Shown here: piece after piece, positions 17,067 to 27,016 of the stretch
How the letters are laid out: each line of letters begins with the position of its first letter
Position numbering within the stretch: position 1 is the stretch's first letter
Assembly: GCF_015354335.1 (NCBI RefSeq)
Contig: NZ_JADKYR010000005.1
Location: 51,023-115,022, forward strand
Direction: 5' to 3'
From: Methylophilus sp. 13
GTDB taxonomy: Bacteria; Pseudomonadota; Gammaproteobacteria; Burkholderiales; Methylophilaceae
DNA length: 64,000 bases
Notes under the pieces: model-generated
What the model saw: only the letters and a program-made list of their open reading frames with translations
The model's database searches: none
Told to the model about the DNA's origin: nothing
Program-made: the position numbers and the translations under genes

Positions 17067-17882
17067 ATGTATTTTGCAATTTTTATGTTGGTGATTTTGC
17101 TGGTGTCAGGGGTGATCTGGCTGCTGGATATCCTGGTGCTGCGCAAGCAGCGCCAAGCCGGTGCGCTCGGAGAGGTGCCTGATCCATGGTATGTGGAATA
17201 CAGTAAAAGCTTTTTCCCGGTCATTCTGCTGGTATTTACCGTCCGCTCATTTATCGTCGAGCCATTCAAGATTCCTTCCGGCTCGATGATGCCGACGCTG
17301 TTGGCGGGTGACTATATTCTGGTCAATAAATTCACCTATGGCCTGCGTGTACCCATCCTCAATAATGTGTTTTACCCCATGGGTAAGCCGCAGCGTGGTG
17401 ACGTATTTGTGTTTCATTATCCGCCAGACCCATCAATCGACTATATCAAGCGTGTGGTTGGTCTGCCCGGCGACAAGATTCAGTACCGTGACAAACAGCT
17501 GACTATTAACGGCAAGGTGATTAGCCTGGATTTTATCGCGCCTTACCAATATGCCTTGAGCGTTAACGACGAAAGCGGCAACGCCCGTGCGGTGGATGTC
17601 ACCGCCTCACGCCTGAGCGAGCAACTGGGCGACGTCAAGCATGATGTACTGATTCATGACATCATGAACCAATATGGCCCAGGTAGTCTGGGTGACCGCT
17701 TCATGCAGGGCGAAACCATTACCGTGCCTGAAGGCGAATACTTTGCCATGGGCGATAACCGTGACAATAGTTCTGACAGCCGTGTCTGGGGCTTTGTCGC
17801 CGAAAAACATCTGGTGGGTAAAGCCTTCTTTATCTGGTTCAATTTTGACCAGTGGCGCCGTATCGGGCAACGCATCGGCTAA
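17067..17882 (+). CDS. lepB: Signal peptidase I
   Basis: LepB cleaves signal peptides of secreted proteins at the outer face of the inner membrane. The ATG at 17067 follows CAGGAAAC and gives 271 residues; the frame is open from 17040. Two N-terminal membrane helices are present (MYFAIFMLVILLVSGVIWLL and the segment around FFPVILLVFTVRSFIVEPF). The catalytic Ser is in PSGSMMPTLL and the general-base Lys in YIKRVVGLPGD. The GDNRDNSSDSRVWGF box is intact. Its placement after lepA is conserved across proteobacteria. Confidence 0.95.
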   Translation: MYFAIFMLVILLVSGVIWLLDILVLRKQRQAGALGEVPDPWYVEYSKSFFPVILLVFTVRSFIVEPFKIPSGSMMPTLLAGDYILVNKFTYGLRVPILNNVFYPMGKPQRGDVFVFHYPPDPSIDYIKRVVGLPGDKIQYRDKQLTINGKVISLDFIAPYQYALSVNDESGNARAVDVTASRLSEQLGDVKHDVLIHDIMNQYGPGSLGDRFMQGETITVPEGEYFAMGDNRDNSSDSRVWGFVAEKHLVGKAFFIWFNFDQWRRIGQRIG

Positions 17883-17929
17883 TGCTGCGGTCAGCCGTGG
17901 CGAGACGTCTCTTTTTGAGGAAAGCATCT

Positions 17930-18283
17930 ATGAAATACTCAAAGATTTCTGATCAACACGGGATCGGCTTTATCGGTTTTTTACTGGTACTGACGGCATT
18001 TGGCATTTTGGGCCTAGTCGCCTTGAAAGCCTTGCCTGCCTATATGGAGTATTTCTCGATTCAATCCACCATTAACCGGATTGCGCATGACCCGCTGTTG
18101 CAAAGCGAGCAGGACATGCGTACGGCGTTTGATCGTCAGATGCAGGTCGATAGTATTAAAGACGTTTCCAGCCGTGAGCTCGAAATCAGTGCAGGGGCGG
18201 TGGCCATGCGCTACCAGAAAAAGATCCCGCTCACTGAGACCATGTCTCTGTTGATTGATTTTGATGCTGCCAGCAAACCCTAG
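17930..18283 (+). CDS. DUF4845 family membrane protein
   Basis: This is a 117-residue protein with one N-terminal membrane helix ([32 protein letters not shown]), preceded by a type IV pilin-like GIGFIGFL motif, and a periplasmic domain. The ATG at 17930 follows GAGGAAAG. DUF4845 proteins lie between lepB and rnc in many beta- and gammaproteobacteria. Their function is unknown. The pilin-like start could mean processing by prepilin peptidase, but a charged residue pattern for that is not clear. Confidence 0.85.
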   Translation: MKYSKISDQHGIGFIGFLLVLTAFGILGLVALKALPAYMEYFSIQSTINRIAHDPLLQSEQDMRTAFDRQMQVDSIKDVSSRELEISAGAVAMRYQKKIPLTETMSLLIDFDAASKP

Positions 18284-18305
18284 TGGCAAAAGGGATCGTC
18301 ATTCA

Positions 18306-18977
18306 ATGAGCGTACTGCCTGTCTTACAAACCAGAATTGGTTACCAATTTTTGCAACCTGACTTGCTGCAGCAGGCGCTCACGCACCGCAGCTTTTCGGC
18401 CACCAATAATGAGCGGCTGGAGTTTTTAGGCGATAGCGTTTTAAACTTTATTATTGCGCACCAGCTGTTCAATTTGTTTCCTGATATCCCCGAAGGCGAT
18501 TTAAGCCGACTGCGTGCCAAGCTGGTCAAAGAATCCAGCCTGGCCGAGATTGCCATCAGCCTGCATTTGGGCGATGCGCTCAAGTTGGGCGAGGGAGAGT
18601 TGAAAAGTGCTGGTTGGCGTCGCCCGTCTATTCTGGCCGATGCGCTGGAGGCGATTGTCGGTGCTGTCTATCTGGATGGCGGGTTTGACGCTGCGCAGCA
18701 GGTGGTGGCGTTGTTGTATCGCGACAAGCTGCAGACCATAGATCCAACATCGATCGACAAGGATGCCAAATCGCAGTTGCAAGAATATCTGCAAAGCAAA
18801 AAAATGGATTTGCCTGAATATCAGGTGGTGTCTATCGAAGGCGAAGCACATGCACAAACGTTTACCGTGCAATGTGAAATTAAAAAACTCAAGTTGACGA
18901 CCACAGGTGTGGGCACCAGCCGCCGCGTGGCTGAGCAACAAGCGGCCAAATTGGCCATGGACAAGATACAATCATGA
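18306..18977 (+). CDS. rnc: Ribonuclease III
   Basis: RNase III cuts double-stranded RNA in rRNA processing and mRNA decay. The 223-residue protein starts at ATG 18306, 22 bp after the DUF4845 gene, and the frame is open from 18255. The catalytic signature [17 protein letters not shown] is intact, and so is the second acidic site in [18 protein letters not shown]. The double-stranded RNA-binding domain begins at [20 protein letters not shown]. It overlaps era by 4 bp, as usual for this operon. Confidence 0.95.
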   Translation: MSVLPVLQTRIGYQFLQPDLLQQALTHRSFSATNNERLEFLGDSVLNFIIAHQLFNLFPDIPEGDLSRLRAKLVKESSLAEIAISLHLGDALKLGEGELKSAGWRRPSILADALEAIVGAVYLDGGFDAAQQVVALLYRDKLQTIDPTSIDKDAKSQLQEYLQSKKMDLPEYQVVSIEGEAHAQTFTVQCEIKKLKLTTTGVGTSRRVAEQQAAKLAMDKIQS

Positions 18978-19876
18978 CAGAACAGACAACAGCCTCAGAC
19001 CATTTCCGTTGTGGCACCATTGCCATCGTGGGCAGACCCAATGTGGGCAAATCGACCTTGCTCAACCATATTCTGGGCATGAAGCTGGCGATTACTTCGC
19101 GCAAGGCGCAGACCACCCGTCACCGCCTGCTCGGAATTCATACCACTGAAGACACGCAGTTTCTGTTTGTCGATACCCCGGGTTTTCAGCAAAAGCATAT
19201 TAACGCGCTCAATAAGTCGCTTAACAAGACCGTCACCCAGGTATTAACCGAGGTCGATGTGGTACTGTTTGTGATCGAGCCGATGAAACTGGGCGAGGCC
19301 GATGAGCTGGTGCTTAAACTGTTGCCTAAAAACAAACCGGTATTGCTAGTGGTGAATAAAGCCGACCTCATGGGCGACAAAGGCAACTTGCTGCCCCTGA
19401 TTCAGGACTTTGACTTGCTGTTTGACTTTGCGGGCATTATCCCGGTTAGTGCTAAAAAGAATCTTTATCTGGATGAGCTGTTAGCCGCGATTCGCGAGCA
19501 TCTGCCCGAGCAAGCTGCCATGTATGCCGAAGATGAACTGACGGATAAAAACGAGCGCTTTCTGGCCGCCGAACTGGTCCGCGAAAAGGTGTTCCGCCTG
19601 TTGGGTGATGAAGTGCCTTACTCGGTGACGGTAGAAATTGAAAAGTTTGAAACGGTGAAAAACCTGCGCCGCATTTTTGCCGCGATCATTGTCGATAAAG
19701 AAAGCCAGAAGCCCATGATCATTGGCAAGGGTGGCGAAAAATTAAAACAGATTTCAACCGAAGCGCGCCAGGACATGGAAAAGCTGTTTGGCTCCAAAGT
19801 CTATCTTGAAACCTGGGTCAAGGTAAAAGGTGGTTGGGCAGACGATGCGCGCGCGCTAAAAAGCCTGGGTTTCTAG
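18974..19876 (+). CDS. era: GTPase Era
   Basis: Era binds 16S rRNA and helps mature the 30S subunit. The 300-residue protein has G1 [14 protein letters not shown], a G3 DTPGF, G4 NKAD and a C-terminal KH domain with [20 protein letters not shown]. The end [20 protein letters not shown] is typical of the family. ATG at 18974 overlaps the rnc stop (ATGA). It is cytoplasmic and membrane-associated in known cases. Confidence 0.96.
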   Translation: MTEQTTASDHFRCGTIAIVGRPNVGKSTLLNHILGMKLAITSRKAQTTRHRLLGIHTTEDTQFLFVDTPGFQQKHINALNKSLNKTVTQVLTEVDVVLFVIEPMKLGEADELVLKLLPKNKPVLLVVNKADLMGDKGNLLPLIQDFDLLFDFAGIIPVSAKKNLYLDELLAAIREHLPEQAAMYAEDELTDKNERFLAAELVREKVFRLLGDEVPYSVTVEIEKFETVKNLRRIFAAIIVDKESQKPMIIGKGGEKLKQISTEARQDMEKLFGSKVYLETWVKVKGGWADDARALKSLGF

Positions 19877-19906
19877 CCTGGCAGGTTCTTATCTACTGGC
19901 ATCCAC

Positions 19907-20659
19907 ATGGCAGTAAAACCTTCTGATTCAGGCAGCCACAAACAAAGCCTGCAACCGGTTTTCATTCTTCATACCTATCCCTTTAAAGAAACCAGCCTGG
20001 TCGTCGAAATGTTCAGTCGCGACCTGGGCCGCATTGCCGCCGTGGCTAAAGGCGCGCGCCGCCCGCTTTCAGCCATGCGTGGCATGCTGCAATCTTTTCA
20101 GCAACTGGCTGGCACCTGGTCGGGTAAAAATGAACTCAAAACCCTGCATGACTTGGAGTGGATGACCGGCCTCACCTTGCTCAGGGGCGATGCGCTGATG
20201 TGCGGCTTTTACATGAACGAGCTGTTGCTGCGGCTGCTGCCGCGCGACGATGCCCATGTGCAGCTATTTGAATATTACGCACAAACCGTACAGACACTGT
20301 CGGCCCTGCCGATGCCGGTAGATGGCACGCAACTGGCCATGGTCATGCGCAAGTTTGAACTCAAAATGTTGCAAGAACTCGGCTACGCCGTTCCGCTCAC
20401 CCATGATGAACATGGTGAAATCATCCATGCCGATAGCACCTACCGTTTTGAGGCAGATTATGGCGCCTGTGATCCGTCTGCCACTAAAAACGGCCTGCTG
20501 ATTCTGGGCAATACGCTGCTACAAATGGCGCGTGGCGACTACAGCGATAGCACCACTCAAGCGCAAAGCAAGCAGTTGATGCGTTATTTATTACAGCATT
20601 ATCTGGGTGAAAAGCCCTTGCATACCCGGCAATTGCTGGTGGATTTACAAGGGTTCTGA
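19907..20659 (+). CDS. recO: DNA repair protein RecO
   Basis: RecO loads RecA on SSB-coated DNA in the RecFOR pathway. The 250-residue protein has the N-terminal OB-fold start FILHTYPFKETSLVVEMFSR, the conserved GRIAAVAKGARRP, and the helical C-terminal part with FELKMLQELGYAVPL. Start ATG 19907, 30 bp after era. In related genomes pdxJ and acpS follow directly; here two unrelated minus-strand genes lie between. Confidence 0.93.
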   Translation: MAVKPSDSGSHKQSLQPVFILHTYPFKETSLVVEMFSRDLGRIAAVAKGARRPLSAMRGMLQSFQQLAGTWSGKNELKTLHDLEWMTGLTLLRGDALMCGFYMNELLLRLLPRDDAHVQLFEYYAQTVQTLSALPMPVDGTQLAMVMRKFELKMLQELGYAVPLTHDEHGEIIHADSTYRFEADYGACDPSATKNGLLILGNTLLQMARGDYSDSTTQAQSKQLMRYLLQHYLGEKPLHTRQLLVDLQGF

Positions 20660-20710
20660 GTCCGTCATTGGCGCGATCTCGCGTTCGACTGGGAATGATC
20701 TCGGGGGGTG

Positions 20711-20741
20711 CAAGGTGAGTGACAGATCAGCACTCACCTTG
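20711..20741. terminator. Hairpin between convergent recO and PEP-CTERM genes
   Basis: An 11-bp perfect stem, CAAGGTGAGTG / CACTCACCTTG, encloses a 9-base loop. No T-run follows on either side, so it may be a weak terminator or an mRNA 3' end stabiliser. Confidence 0.45.
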
Positions 20742-20819
20742 GCTTGGTGTCCAGTCATAAGCTGACCGGCAGCGCTAGATTCGGCCTTGCTTAATACGTC
20801 TCACAAAGCCGGCCTGAAT

Positions 20820-21308
20820 TTAGGCGGCTTTCTGTTGGCGACGTGCCAGCAAGCCAAACACAGCCAAGCCAGCCAGGAGCATGGCGTTGGTTTCTGGCTC
20901 AGGAACGGCAGTTGCTTGCTGAACAAAACTGAAATAGCCCGAATTGCTGACCGTGGATAGTCCCTGTGCGGTGAACTCAGAGAAATAGCTATTATCAGGA
21001 TACAACGTCAGGATAAACGTCGACGCGCCGTTATTGGCTGCAAACGTAAACCCCTGTTTGTCTATGCTAATGCTGGAATCGCTAGAGCGATAGCTGACGT
21101 TGTCCAAGGGGTCATTCAGGACAAAGTCCAGCACGCTGAAATGATAGTTTAATGAAAATGGCGCGCTGGTGGTCATGCTGCCAGAGAAGGTTGGGTCGCC
21201 ATTCACATCATCGACCGCCACAATGTTGTAACGATAATCGGCCAGTGCTACACCGCTACCAGCAAAGGTGAGCGCCAGAAACACTACTAAATATTTAATC
21301 AATTGCAT
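20820..21308 (-). CDS. PEP-CTERM sorting domain protein
   Basis: This is a 162-residue exported protein from ATG 21308. It has a signal peptide (about 1-23, ending GVALA), an unknown beta-rich middle part, and a C-terminal PEP-CTERM tag. The tag is the VPEPET motif, then a hydrophobic helix and a basic RRQQK end. PEP-CTERM proteins are known to be sorted by exosortase and often belong to the extracellular polysaccharide or biofilm matrix. No exosortase gene is in the window. The function of the middle domain is unknown. Confidence 0.82.
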   Translation of the reverse strand: MQLIKYLVVFLALTFAGSGVALADYRYNIVAVDDVNGDPTFSGSMTTSAPFSLNYHFSVLDFVLNDPLDNVSYRSSDSSISIDKQGFTFAANNGASTFILTLYPDNSYFSEFTAQGLSTVSNSGYFSFVQQATAVPEPETNAMLLAGLAVFGLLARRQQKAA

Positions 21309-21389
21309 CACAAATCCTAAAAAAGTTAAATCAATCAAACGCCCGTCATGTGTCGATGAAGAGGCGCGTCTTGCGCCTCCTCTTTCATC

Positions 21390-23039
21390 TTAACGAACGG
21401 AAACGAACACCGGGTTGGAGTAAAACCAGAGGCTGCTGTAGTTGCGGTCGTTAATCGCGTTGACACGACCATTGTTATCCACGCCGCCCTGATTGTTCAG
21501 TACCCAGGTTTTCTGGTCTGCCAGCGGTTCGCCGTTGTAGCTGAATCCAGGCGCATCCACCGCCAGATTGGTGCCGCGCAATCTGAAGTACTGGTTTTTG
21601 TTGGCGACCAGCTGCACAGTCACCGAGGCAAACCCATCTTTGCCTACTTTCCAGTCGGCTGCGGTGAATCGCTTCAGCACGCGTGTAGACGGGTTGGTGG
21701 CAACGTTGTAAGCCGCAGAGTCCGGGCTGGCTTTGGGCGTGACATCACCGACAATTAAGTCCACATGGTTGACCACAGGCTTCATGTTGGCGAGGGTGTT
21801 ACCATCAACCGGCTTCAGGTAATTGTTAAGATCCGGGCTCTTGAAGCGGATGGTCAATTTGATTTTTTCACCCGCACCAACCTTGATTTCCTGGCCCATA
21901 AATGCGGTGCCAGACGAACCGACGACGCGGAAGTCCAGGGCATTGATCAAGTCACCAAACACGCCAAACATGCGGCCTTCACGCAGACTGGCGATCAAGC
22001 CGGTGGCTGTACCTTTGCCGCTTTCTGGCATCCACACGTAGTTCTTGGCATATTCGCCTGGATAGTAGCCGCTGCTATTGCTGGCCGCATCAATCTTGAA
22101 GTGTGAATCGGAGTCTGCGATGTTCCAAACGTGGCGACCTTCGCCTAAAAGCGCATCCCATACGCCGCCCACTTTGGCAACAACGGCGTCCACGCCGCCA
22201 TAGGTGCGGTTAGGCAGGTTCGCGTCAATATAGGCAGAGGTATAGCCGCCACGGTCAGGCTCCATCTGGTTACCGACCATGCCTTCAATCATAAACACGA
22301 TATCCGGGGCCAAGTCATTCATTTGACGAAAGTCCTTGATCGTATACTTGTTTGGATTGCGAGACGGGTGGTTGATGGTGGCAAAGCTGGTGGTCGGATA
22401 ATGGGCTTTTAACCAGGCGATTGCTGATAATGCGTCTGCCCCGGTTTGGTTCGGGCGCACCGAACCGTTCCTGTTTTTCCAGGCCGCGACATCCTGCGGG
22501 TTAAACAACGATTCAGACAGGGTGGTAAACAGGTACTGGAATTCTTTGGCGCCATCGGTAGACGTCTCCAGCGTCGATTCATTCTGGAACATGACCACGT
22601 TGGCATGGTCGTGGGTAGGCATATCCCATTCTGCCGCCGAAAGTATCATCTTGTCTGCGTAAGTGCCGCCTGCCTGCATGTCTTTCACGTGCGGAATCTC
22701 AATCGACTCCATCGCATAGGCAAATGGCACGGGTTTGGCCAGCAAATTGCCGTTCTGATCATATTTGGAAGAGCGCAAATGATTGCTCAGAATCATCCAG
22801 TCCAGTTTGTAAGTGCCCAGCGCCTTGTCCAGCAAAAAGTCCAGCGTCTGCGTCGTACGAGAGTCATCAGACTCCACGGTATGGGTATGCAGATCACCAG
22901 CCATCCAGGAACCTTTACCTTCGGTAGGGGCGGGCATAGGCTTGACTTCCAGGCCAGAGACTAACGACACGGCACCGAATGACAGGCCCGCGACAGCGGC
23001 CACCATGGCCGTTGATTTAAATACTTTTGATTTATTCAC
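21390..23039 (-). CDS. Exported PHP-domain metal-dependent hydrolase-like protein
   Basis: This is a 549-residue protein with a signal peptide (about 1-30) and a PHP-type metallo-hydrolase domain. The N-terminal motif GDLHTHTVESDD, the ILSNHLR segment, the ATINHPSR motif and ADSDSHF are metal-ligand positions typical of PHP phosphoesterases. The C-terminal 200 residues look like a beta-sandwich attachment domain. Known PHP proteins act on phosphates or as amidohydrolase-like enzymes; the substrate here is unknown. It lies on the minus strand between recO and pdxJ, 82 bp from a PEP-CTERM gene, so it was inserted into a conserved block. A GAGGCGC / GCGCCTC hairpin (21361-21379) follows its stop. 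Confidence 0.75.
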   Translation of the reverse strand: MNKSKVFKSTAMVAAVAGLSFGAVSLVSGLEVKPMPAPTEGKGSWMAGDLHTHTVESDDSRTTQTLDFLLDKALGTYKLDWMILSNHLRSSKYDQNGNLLAKPVPFAYAMESIEIPHVKDMQAGGTYADKMILSAAEWDMPTHDHANVVMFQNESTLETSTDGAKEFQYLFTTLSESLFNPQDVAAWKNRNGSVRPNQTGADALSAIAWLKAHYPTTSFATINHPSRNPNKYTIKDFRQMNDLAPDIVFMIEGMVGNQMEPDRGGYTSAYIDANLPNRTYGGVDAVVAKVGGVWDALLGEGRHVWNIADSDSHFKIDAASNSSGYYPGEYAKNYVWMPESGKGTATGLIASLREGRMFGVFGDLINALDFRVVGSSGTAFMGQEIKVGAGEKIKLTIRFKSPDLNNYLKPVDGNTLANMKPVVNHVDLIVGDVTPKASPDSAAYNVATNPSTRVLKRFTAADWKVGKDGFASVTVQLVANKNQYFRLRGTNLAVDAPGFSYNGEPLADQKTWVLNNQGGVDNNGRVNAINDRNYSSLWFYSNPVFVSVR

Positions 23040-23309
23040 AATTATCCCGCTTGATTAACATCCCCTGGCAGGGGCATGGTAGTGTTGAAAGTGTTTACTA
23101 CGCGGGCATGATGGCGGACGCGGGTTAATCTTTGATGACGGCCGAGATATATTCGCGTGACAGCGGCCTAGGCATGCACTGTGGTCCCATTTGCTGGTGA
23201 TCTACACAGACTGCTCCGCAGATTGATGGTTGATGGCAGCGCTTAATGGTATGGTTTTACACTGTCAGCAGGTAAAATAGGGCTTTGTCCGTTCTCTTAT
23301 CAGTTAACT

Positions 23310-24038
23310 ATGTTAAAACTAGGCGTCAATATCGATCACGTGGCCACCATCCGTCAGGCGCGTGGCACCAAATACCCCAGCGTGGTGCAGGCTGCATTGC
23401 GTGCAGAACAATCCGGCGCTGACAGCATCACGCTACATTTGCGCGAGGATAGGCGCCACATGCAGGATGCGGATATTTTTGCCTTGCGGCCGTTACTGCA
23501 AACCAAAATGAACCTGGAGTGTGCGGTAACGAGTGAGATGATCGATATCGCCATCCAGGTCAATCCACAGGATGTGTGCCTGGTACCAGAGCGCCGTGAA
23601 GAACGCACGACAGAGGGCGGGCTGGATGTGTTAACGCACTTTAGCAAGGTTGAGCATGCGGTGAAGAAGCTGTCTGATCAGGGTGTCCGCGTCTCGCTGT
23701 TTATTGCGCCCGACCTGGCACAGATTGATGCTGCTGCTAAGATGGGTGCACCTGTGATTGAAATTCACACGGGTACGTTTGCTGATGCAGAAACAGAAAA
23801 AACACAGCAAGACGAGCTGGAAAAAATTCAAACGGCGTTGCAACATGCGAAATCTGCTGGATTAGTGGTGAATGCAGGACATGGTTTGCATTACCACAAT
23901 GTGCATCATATTGCGCGTTTGCCTGGCTTTGAGGAGCTCAATATCGGCCATGCCATTGTGGCGCATGCCTTGTTTGTGGGCTGGGATAGTGCAGTGCGTG
24001 AGATGAAAGCGCTTATGAAGGAGTTTTCACCAAGATGA
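23310..24038 (+). CDS. pdxJ: Pyridoxine 5'-phosphate synthase
   Basis: PdxJ condenses 1-deoxyxylulose 5-phosphate with 3-amino-2-oxopropyl phosphate in vitamin B6 synthesis. The 242-residue TIM-barrel protein has [17 protein letters not shown] at the start and the conserved [11 protein letters not shown]. The later motifs are [24 protein letters not shown] and [11 protein letters not shown]. The start is ATG 23310. It overlaps the next small gene by 4 bp rather than acpS, which normally follows. Confidence 0.95.
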   Translation: MLKLGVNIDHVATIRQARGTKYPSVVQAALRAEQSGADSITLHLREDRRHMQDADIFALRPLLQTKMNLECAVTSEMIDIAIQVNPQDVCLVPERREERTTEGGLDVLTHFSKVEHAVKKLSDQGVRVSLFIAPDLAQIDAAAKMGAPVIEIHTGTFADAETEKTQQDELEKIQTALQHAKSAGLVVNAGHGLHYHNVHHIARLPGFEELNIGHAIVAHALFVGWDSAVREMKALMKEFSPR

Positions 24039-24337
24039 ACACAGGAAAAAATTGCCCTCAATGTGGCAATACTTTATTCCTTACAAAAACAATGACCTTT
24101 AACTGGTTTCAGGTAGTGCTAGCATTAATACCAACAGCAGCCATATTTTATTCTCTTAAGCTTTTTTTTGAGTCAAAGAATGGTTATCAATATGGAAAGC
24201 TAACTTTCTACATCATATTAGCGGCTGTTGGTTTGGTCGGCCTGATTTTTGCAAGAGGGGTCAGCAAACGCAGGTTCCATGTTGAATCATGTACACGTTG
24301 TGATTATGTAAATACTCAAGAGCAAGTAAATACATAG
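24035..24337 (+). CDS. Small membrane protein with split zinc ribbon
   Basis: This is a 100-residue protein starting at the ATG overlapping the pdxJ stop. Cys pairs lie at both ends: CPQCG near residue 7 and CTRC near residue 87. Two membrane helices lie between (about 24-44 and 57-73). The cysteine pairs would face the same side and could form one zinc ribbon. The DNA is clearly more AT-rich than pdxJ and acpS on either side, and codon use differs. This suggests a foreign gene fused into the operon by a start-stop overlap. I know no function for it. Confidence 0.6.
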   Translation: MNTGKNCPQCGNTLFLTKTMTFNWFQVVLALIPTAAIFYSLKLFFESKNGYQYGKLTFYIILAAVGLVGLIFARGVSKRRFHVESCTRCDYVNTQEQVNT

Positions 24338-24348
24338 GAAATTAAAAA

Positions 24349-24735
24349 ATGATATTTGGCATAGGCACAGACATTGTTGAGGTCGAGCGGATCCAGTCTT
24401 CGCTTGACCAGTTCGGTGATGCCTTTGCCAAACGCATTCTCGCTGATTCAGAATGGGCCGATTACCAGGCCAGCCAACTGAAGGCACGGTTCCTGGCCAA
24501 GCGTTTCGCGGCCAAGGAGGCCTTTGCCAAAGCCATCGGCACCGGTATCCGTGGCGATGTGAGTTTCCACAATATCGCCGTCACGCATGACGCTCTGGGG
24601 CGGCCTTTATTGCAATTATCTGCCACCTTGCAAGGCTTTCTTAAGCAACATCATATTCATCAGTCCCATATCAGTATTAGCGACGAAAAAAACCTGGCAC
24701 TTGCTTTTGTTACCCTTGAAATGATAGCCGAGTGA
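24349..24735 (+). CDS. acpS: Holo-[acyl-carrier-protein] synthase
   Basis: AcpS transfers phosphopantetheine from CoA to acyl carrier protein. The 128-residue protein has the magnesium-binding start GIGTDIVEVERIQ and the signature KRFAAKEAFAKAIGTGI, with HISISDEKNLALAFV at the end. Length is normal. The ATG at 24349 lies 11 bp after the small zinc-ribbon gene, so pdxJ-small gene-acpS is one likely transcript. Confidence 0.94.
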   Translation: MIFGIGTDIVEVERIQSSLDQFGDAFAKRILADSEWADYQASQLKARFLAKRFAAKEAFAKAIGTGIRGDVSFHNIAVTHDALGRPLLQLSATLQGFLKQHHIHQSHISISDEKNLALAFVTLEMIAE

Positions 24736-24741
24736 TAGTTT

Positions 24742-25632
24742 ATGGTGGTTGGTAACAGATTAATTGTCGGATTTTTAATTAGCGTAATCAATATTTTCAT
24801 CGCAACATTTTCTTTTGCTGGGACAGAAATCTTTCCTGCGGAATACATCGTGCTGCCTGCGGGGACGCGATTAATCTCTGCATTTTATTTTCACCGTGAG
24901 TTTTCAGACTACTATGTGGGAGGCAAACGAGCCTATGATGGTCAGCTGAGAGGGCAGGCTCTGGTCTTTGCCTATACCCAATACGGGGAAATATTAGGCC
25001 ATCCCAACTCTTGGTCAATCACCTTGCCTTACATCAAGGCAGAACAGACAGCGGGTGCTTTGCCTCCCGGATTTGGCGAAAGCGCAGTAGGCTTGAGTGA
25101 CCTTCGCGTTACATACAACTTCTGGCCAATTTACTCGCCTGATAAAGGCTATTCCTTGGCGGTTTCAACAAATGTGACACCACCTACTGGCCGTTATGAT
25201 CATGATCAGGCCCTTAATGCAGGTGATAATCGCTGGATACTTTCAATGCAGCTGGGGTGGGTAGAAAAGCTATCAGAGTCCCTTTACTGGGACTTCACGC
25301 CTGAATGGAAGCGATTTTCAACCAACACAGATTATGTTGCCAACTACAGACTCAGGCAATCAGACGTTTACTCTCTCACCACCTACTTGCGCTGGCAACC
25401 CATTGCGGGCTGGGAATTCAGTAGTGGCATGCAATTAAACAGGGGAGGGGCACAACGTGTCGATGAGTTTGATCTGGACAACCCAACCAATCAGCAACGC
25501 TATTTTCTTGCGGCGCGTAAAATGCTTACCCCCCTCACTTTTTTCTCATTACGCTATTCTCAAGATAGTCGGGTGGATAACGACCTGAAAATCAATTCTG
25601 ATCTGGTATTTCGGTTGGGCTGGTTTTTCTAG
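24742..25632 (+). CDS. Outer-membrane beta-barrel protein (Phenol_MetA_deg-like)
   Basis: This is a 296-residue exported protein with a signal peptide (about 1-26) and a mature part rich in alternating aromatic strands. It ends in the C-terminal Phe typical of outer-membrane barrels (RLGWFF). Motifs such as FPAEYIVLPAGT, VTPPTGRYD and RYFLAARKML resemble the MetA-pathway/phenol degradation outer-membrane family, whose members are poorly characterised. The start is ATG 24742, 6 bp after acpS. A role as a pore or channel for small organic compounds is inference. Confidence 0.65.
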   Translation: MVVGNRLIVGFLISVINIFIATFSFAGTEIFPAEYIVLPAGTRLISAFYFHREFSDYYVGGKRAYDGQLRGQALVFAYTQYGEILGHPNSWSITLPYIKAEQTAGALPPGFGESAVGLSDLRVTYNFWPIYSPDKGYSLAVSTNVTPPTGRYDHDQALNAGDNRWILSMQLGWVEKLSESLYWDFTPEWKRFSTNTDYVANYRLRQSDVYSLTTYLRWQPIAGWEFSSGMQLNRGGAQRVDEFDLDNPTNQQRYFLAARKMLTPLTFFSLRYSQDSRVDNDLKINSDLVFRLGWFF

Positions 25633-25740
25633 CCACCGATATAATATAGGGGCCGCCTGGCTCCTTAATACAAAGTCACTGCACAATCACTGCAAATAAG
25701 AAGAACCGGTAACCTATCTTTGAAAGAGCTGGCTTCTGCT

Positions 25741-26931
25741 TTAGGTGTTTTGCTTGCGACGCACCACGCCTGTCATCAAGCCTAAACCTGCAAACAGCAG
25801 TATGAAGCTGCCAGGCTCAGGTACTGCTGATATTTGTGATGGAGGAATCAACAGTGAGGGATCAAGAGGCTCACCCCAGTGCGCTGCGGAGGTATTCACC
25901 GCTAAAATACCATCTTTCTTTCCGTTAATGCTCGCATCCCAATTTGCGTTCAAAGTGACTTCTGAAAAATCACCACGTGTTTCAAGCTTAATGTTGGTTG
26001 AGAGACTAATATTACACATCTGTGACAATAAACCTCCTGCAGCATCTAAACAACTGCGAGACTTCGCACTATTATCTCCGTCAACTGGGTAGACAATGCC
26101 ACCACCTGCACTACCACCAATAGTCCAATACTCCATTAACTTATCAATACTTTCATTTATGGTGAAAGTCTGCTGATTGGGAGAGTTGCCGTCGATATTG
26201 TAAGTATAAGTCATTGTTTTTACGGCTGGCCTGCCATCGCTTGTCGTCGAAATATTGGCTGGTTGCCAAGCAAGATTGGATAAAATAAATTCAACTATCA
26301 GAACACTGCTACCAGTTGACGCTGGCAGAAAAGCATTATCATGATTGGGACCAGGTAAAAATCTGGAATTCACATCCAAGGTAAGTTGAAAGTCTAATGG
26401 ATGTGTTGTCAGTTCCGCTGTGCTCCGGCTAGATGGGTCTAGAATGAAGCTCCACTCGTTCTTTAATTCAGCAGATGCATAACCAATTGCCCCTGCACTA
26501 TCAACTTGCCATACAGCACCTGGAGTCATTCTAAAAATGTTGGTCCCACTCGTTTTTGTTATTATTTGCCCAGACCGCGCACTCGCCACTGAGAATGCAC
26601 TGGCTTCATATGTACGTGCGATATTATCTGAAAATATAATCTGCCCAGACGATTTCGTCTCTCTGGAAACGCCTGCACCACCAACGTAGTAATTATCACG
26701 AATGACTTGGCTACCAGTACTATTAAAGCCAAAAGTCTCGATAGGTGGTAGGCTACTAGTGACAGCTGGTGCAGGGTCCGCTAAAAAAACTAATCGCGAA
26801 ACTTGCGCATTCGCTTGTTGTACTGCGTCTAAACTACCATCAACAACATAGGCACCAGCATTAGGTGAACTTAATCCCACAAAAAGTAATGCCAGAGTTG
26901 ATAGAAGTTTGCTTCTATTTTTTAAGCACAT
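25741..26931 (-). CDS. PEP-CTERM sorting domain protein, unknown core
   Basis: This is a 396-residue exported protein. I place the start at ATG 26931, which follows GGAAAATTTT and opens a signal peptide; the frame is open to 26982. The core is a Ser/Thr/Asn-rich beta-type domain with no motif I recognise. It ends in AVPEPGSFILLFAGLGLM followed by a basic tail, a PEP-CTERM tag. It is the last of four PEP-CTERM genes on the minus strand. Base composition is lower in GC than the core genes. Surface or matrix location is inferred from the tag. Confidence 0.78.
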   Translation of the reverse strand: MCLKNRSKLLSTLALLFVGLSSPNAGAYVVDGSLDAVQQANAQVSRLVFLADPAPAVTSSLPPIETFGFNSTGSQVIRDNYYVGGAGVSRETKSSGQIIFSDNIARTYEASAFSVASARSGQIITKTSGTNIFRMTPGAVWQVDSAGAIGYASAELKNEWSFILDPSSRSTAELTTHPLDFQLTLDVNSRFLPGPNHDNAFLPASTGSSVLIVEFILSNLAWQPANISTTSDGRPAVKTMTYTYNIDGNSPNQQTFTINESIDKLMEYWTIGGSAGGGIVYPVDGDNSAKSRSCLDAAGGLLSQMCNISLSTNIKLETRGDFSEVTLNANWDASINGKKDGILAVNTSAAHWGEPLDPSLLIPPSQISAVPEPGSFILLFAGLGLMTGVVRRKQNT

Positions 26932-27016
26932 AATAAAATTTTCCAAATAGATTTTTTCAGAATATCCATCGCCAACTGGCATCCCTGACAGTCGTCTGCT
27001 TCATAGCAACAAGTGT

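Noticed and set aside
20711..20741. Hairpin after recO as a strong terminator
   Set aside because: Perfect stem but no T-run on either strand, so it is listed only with low confidence.
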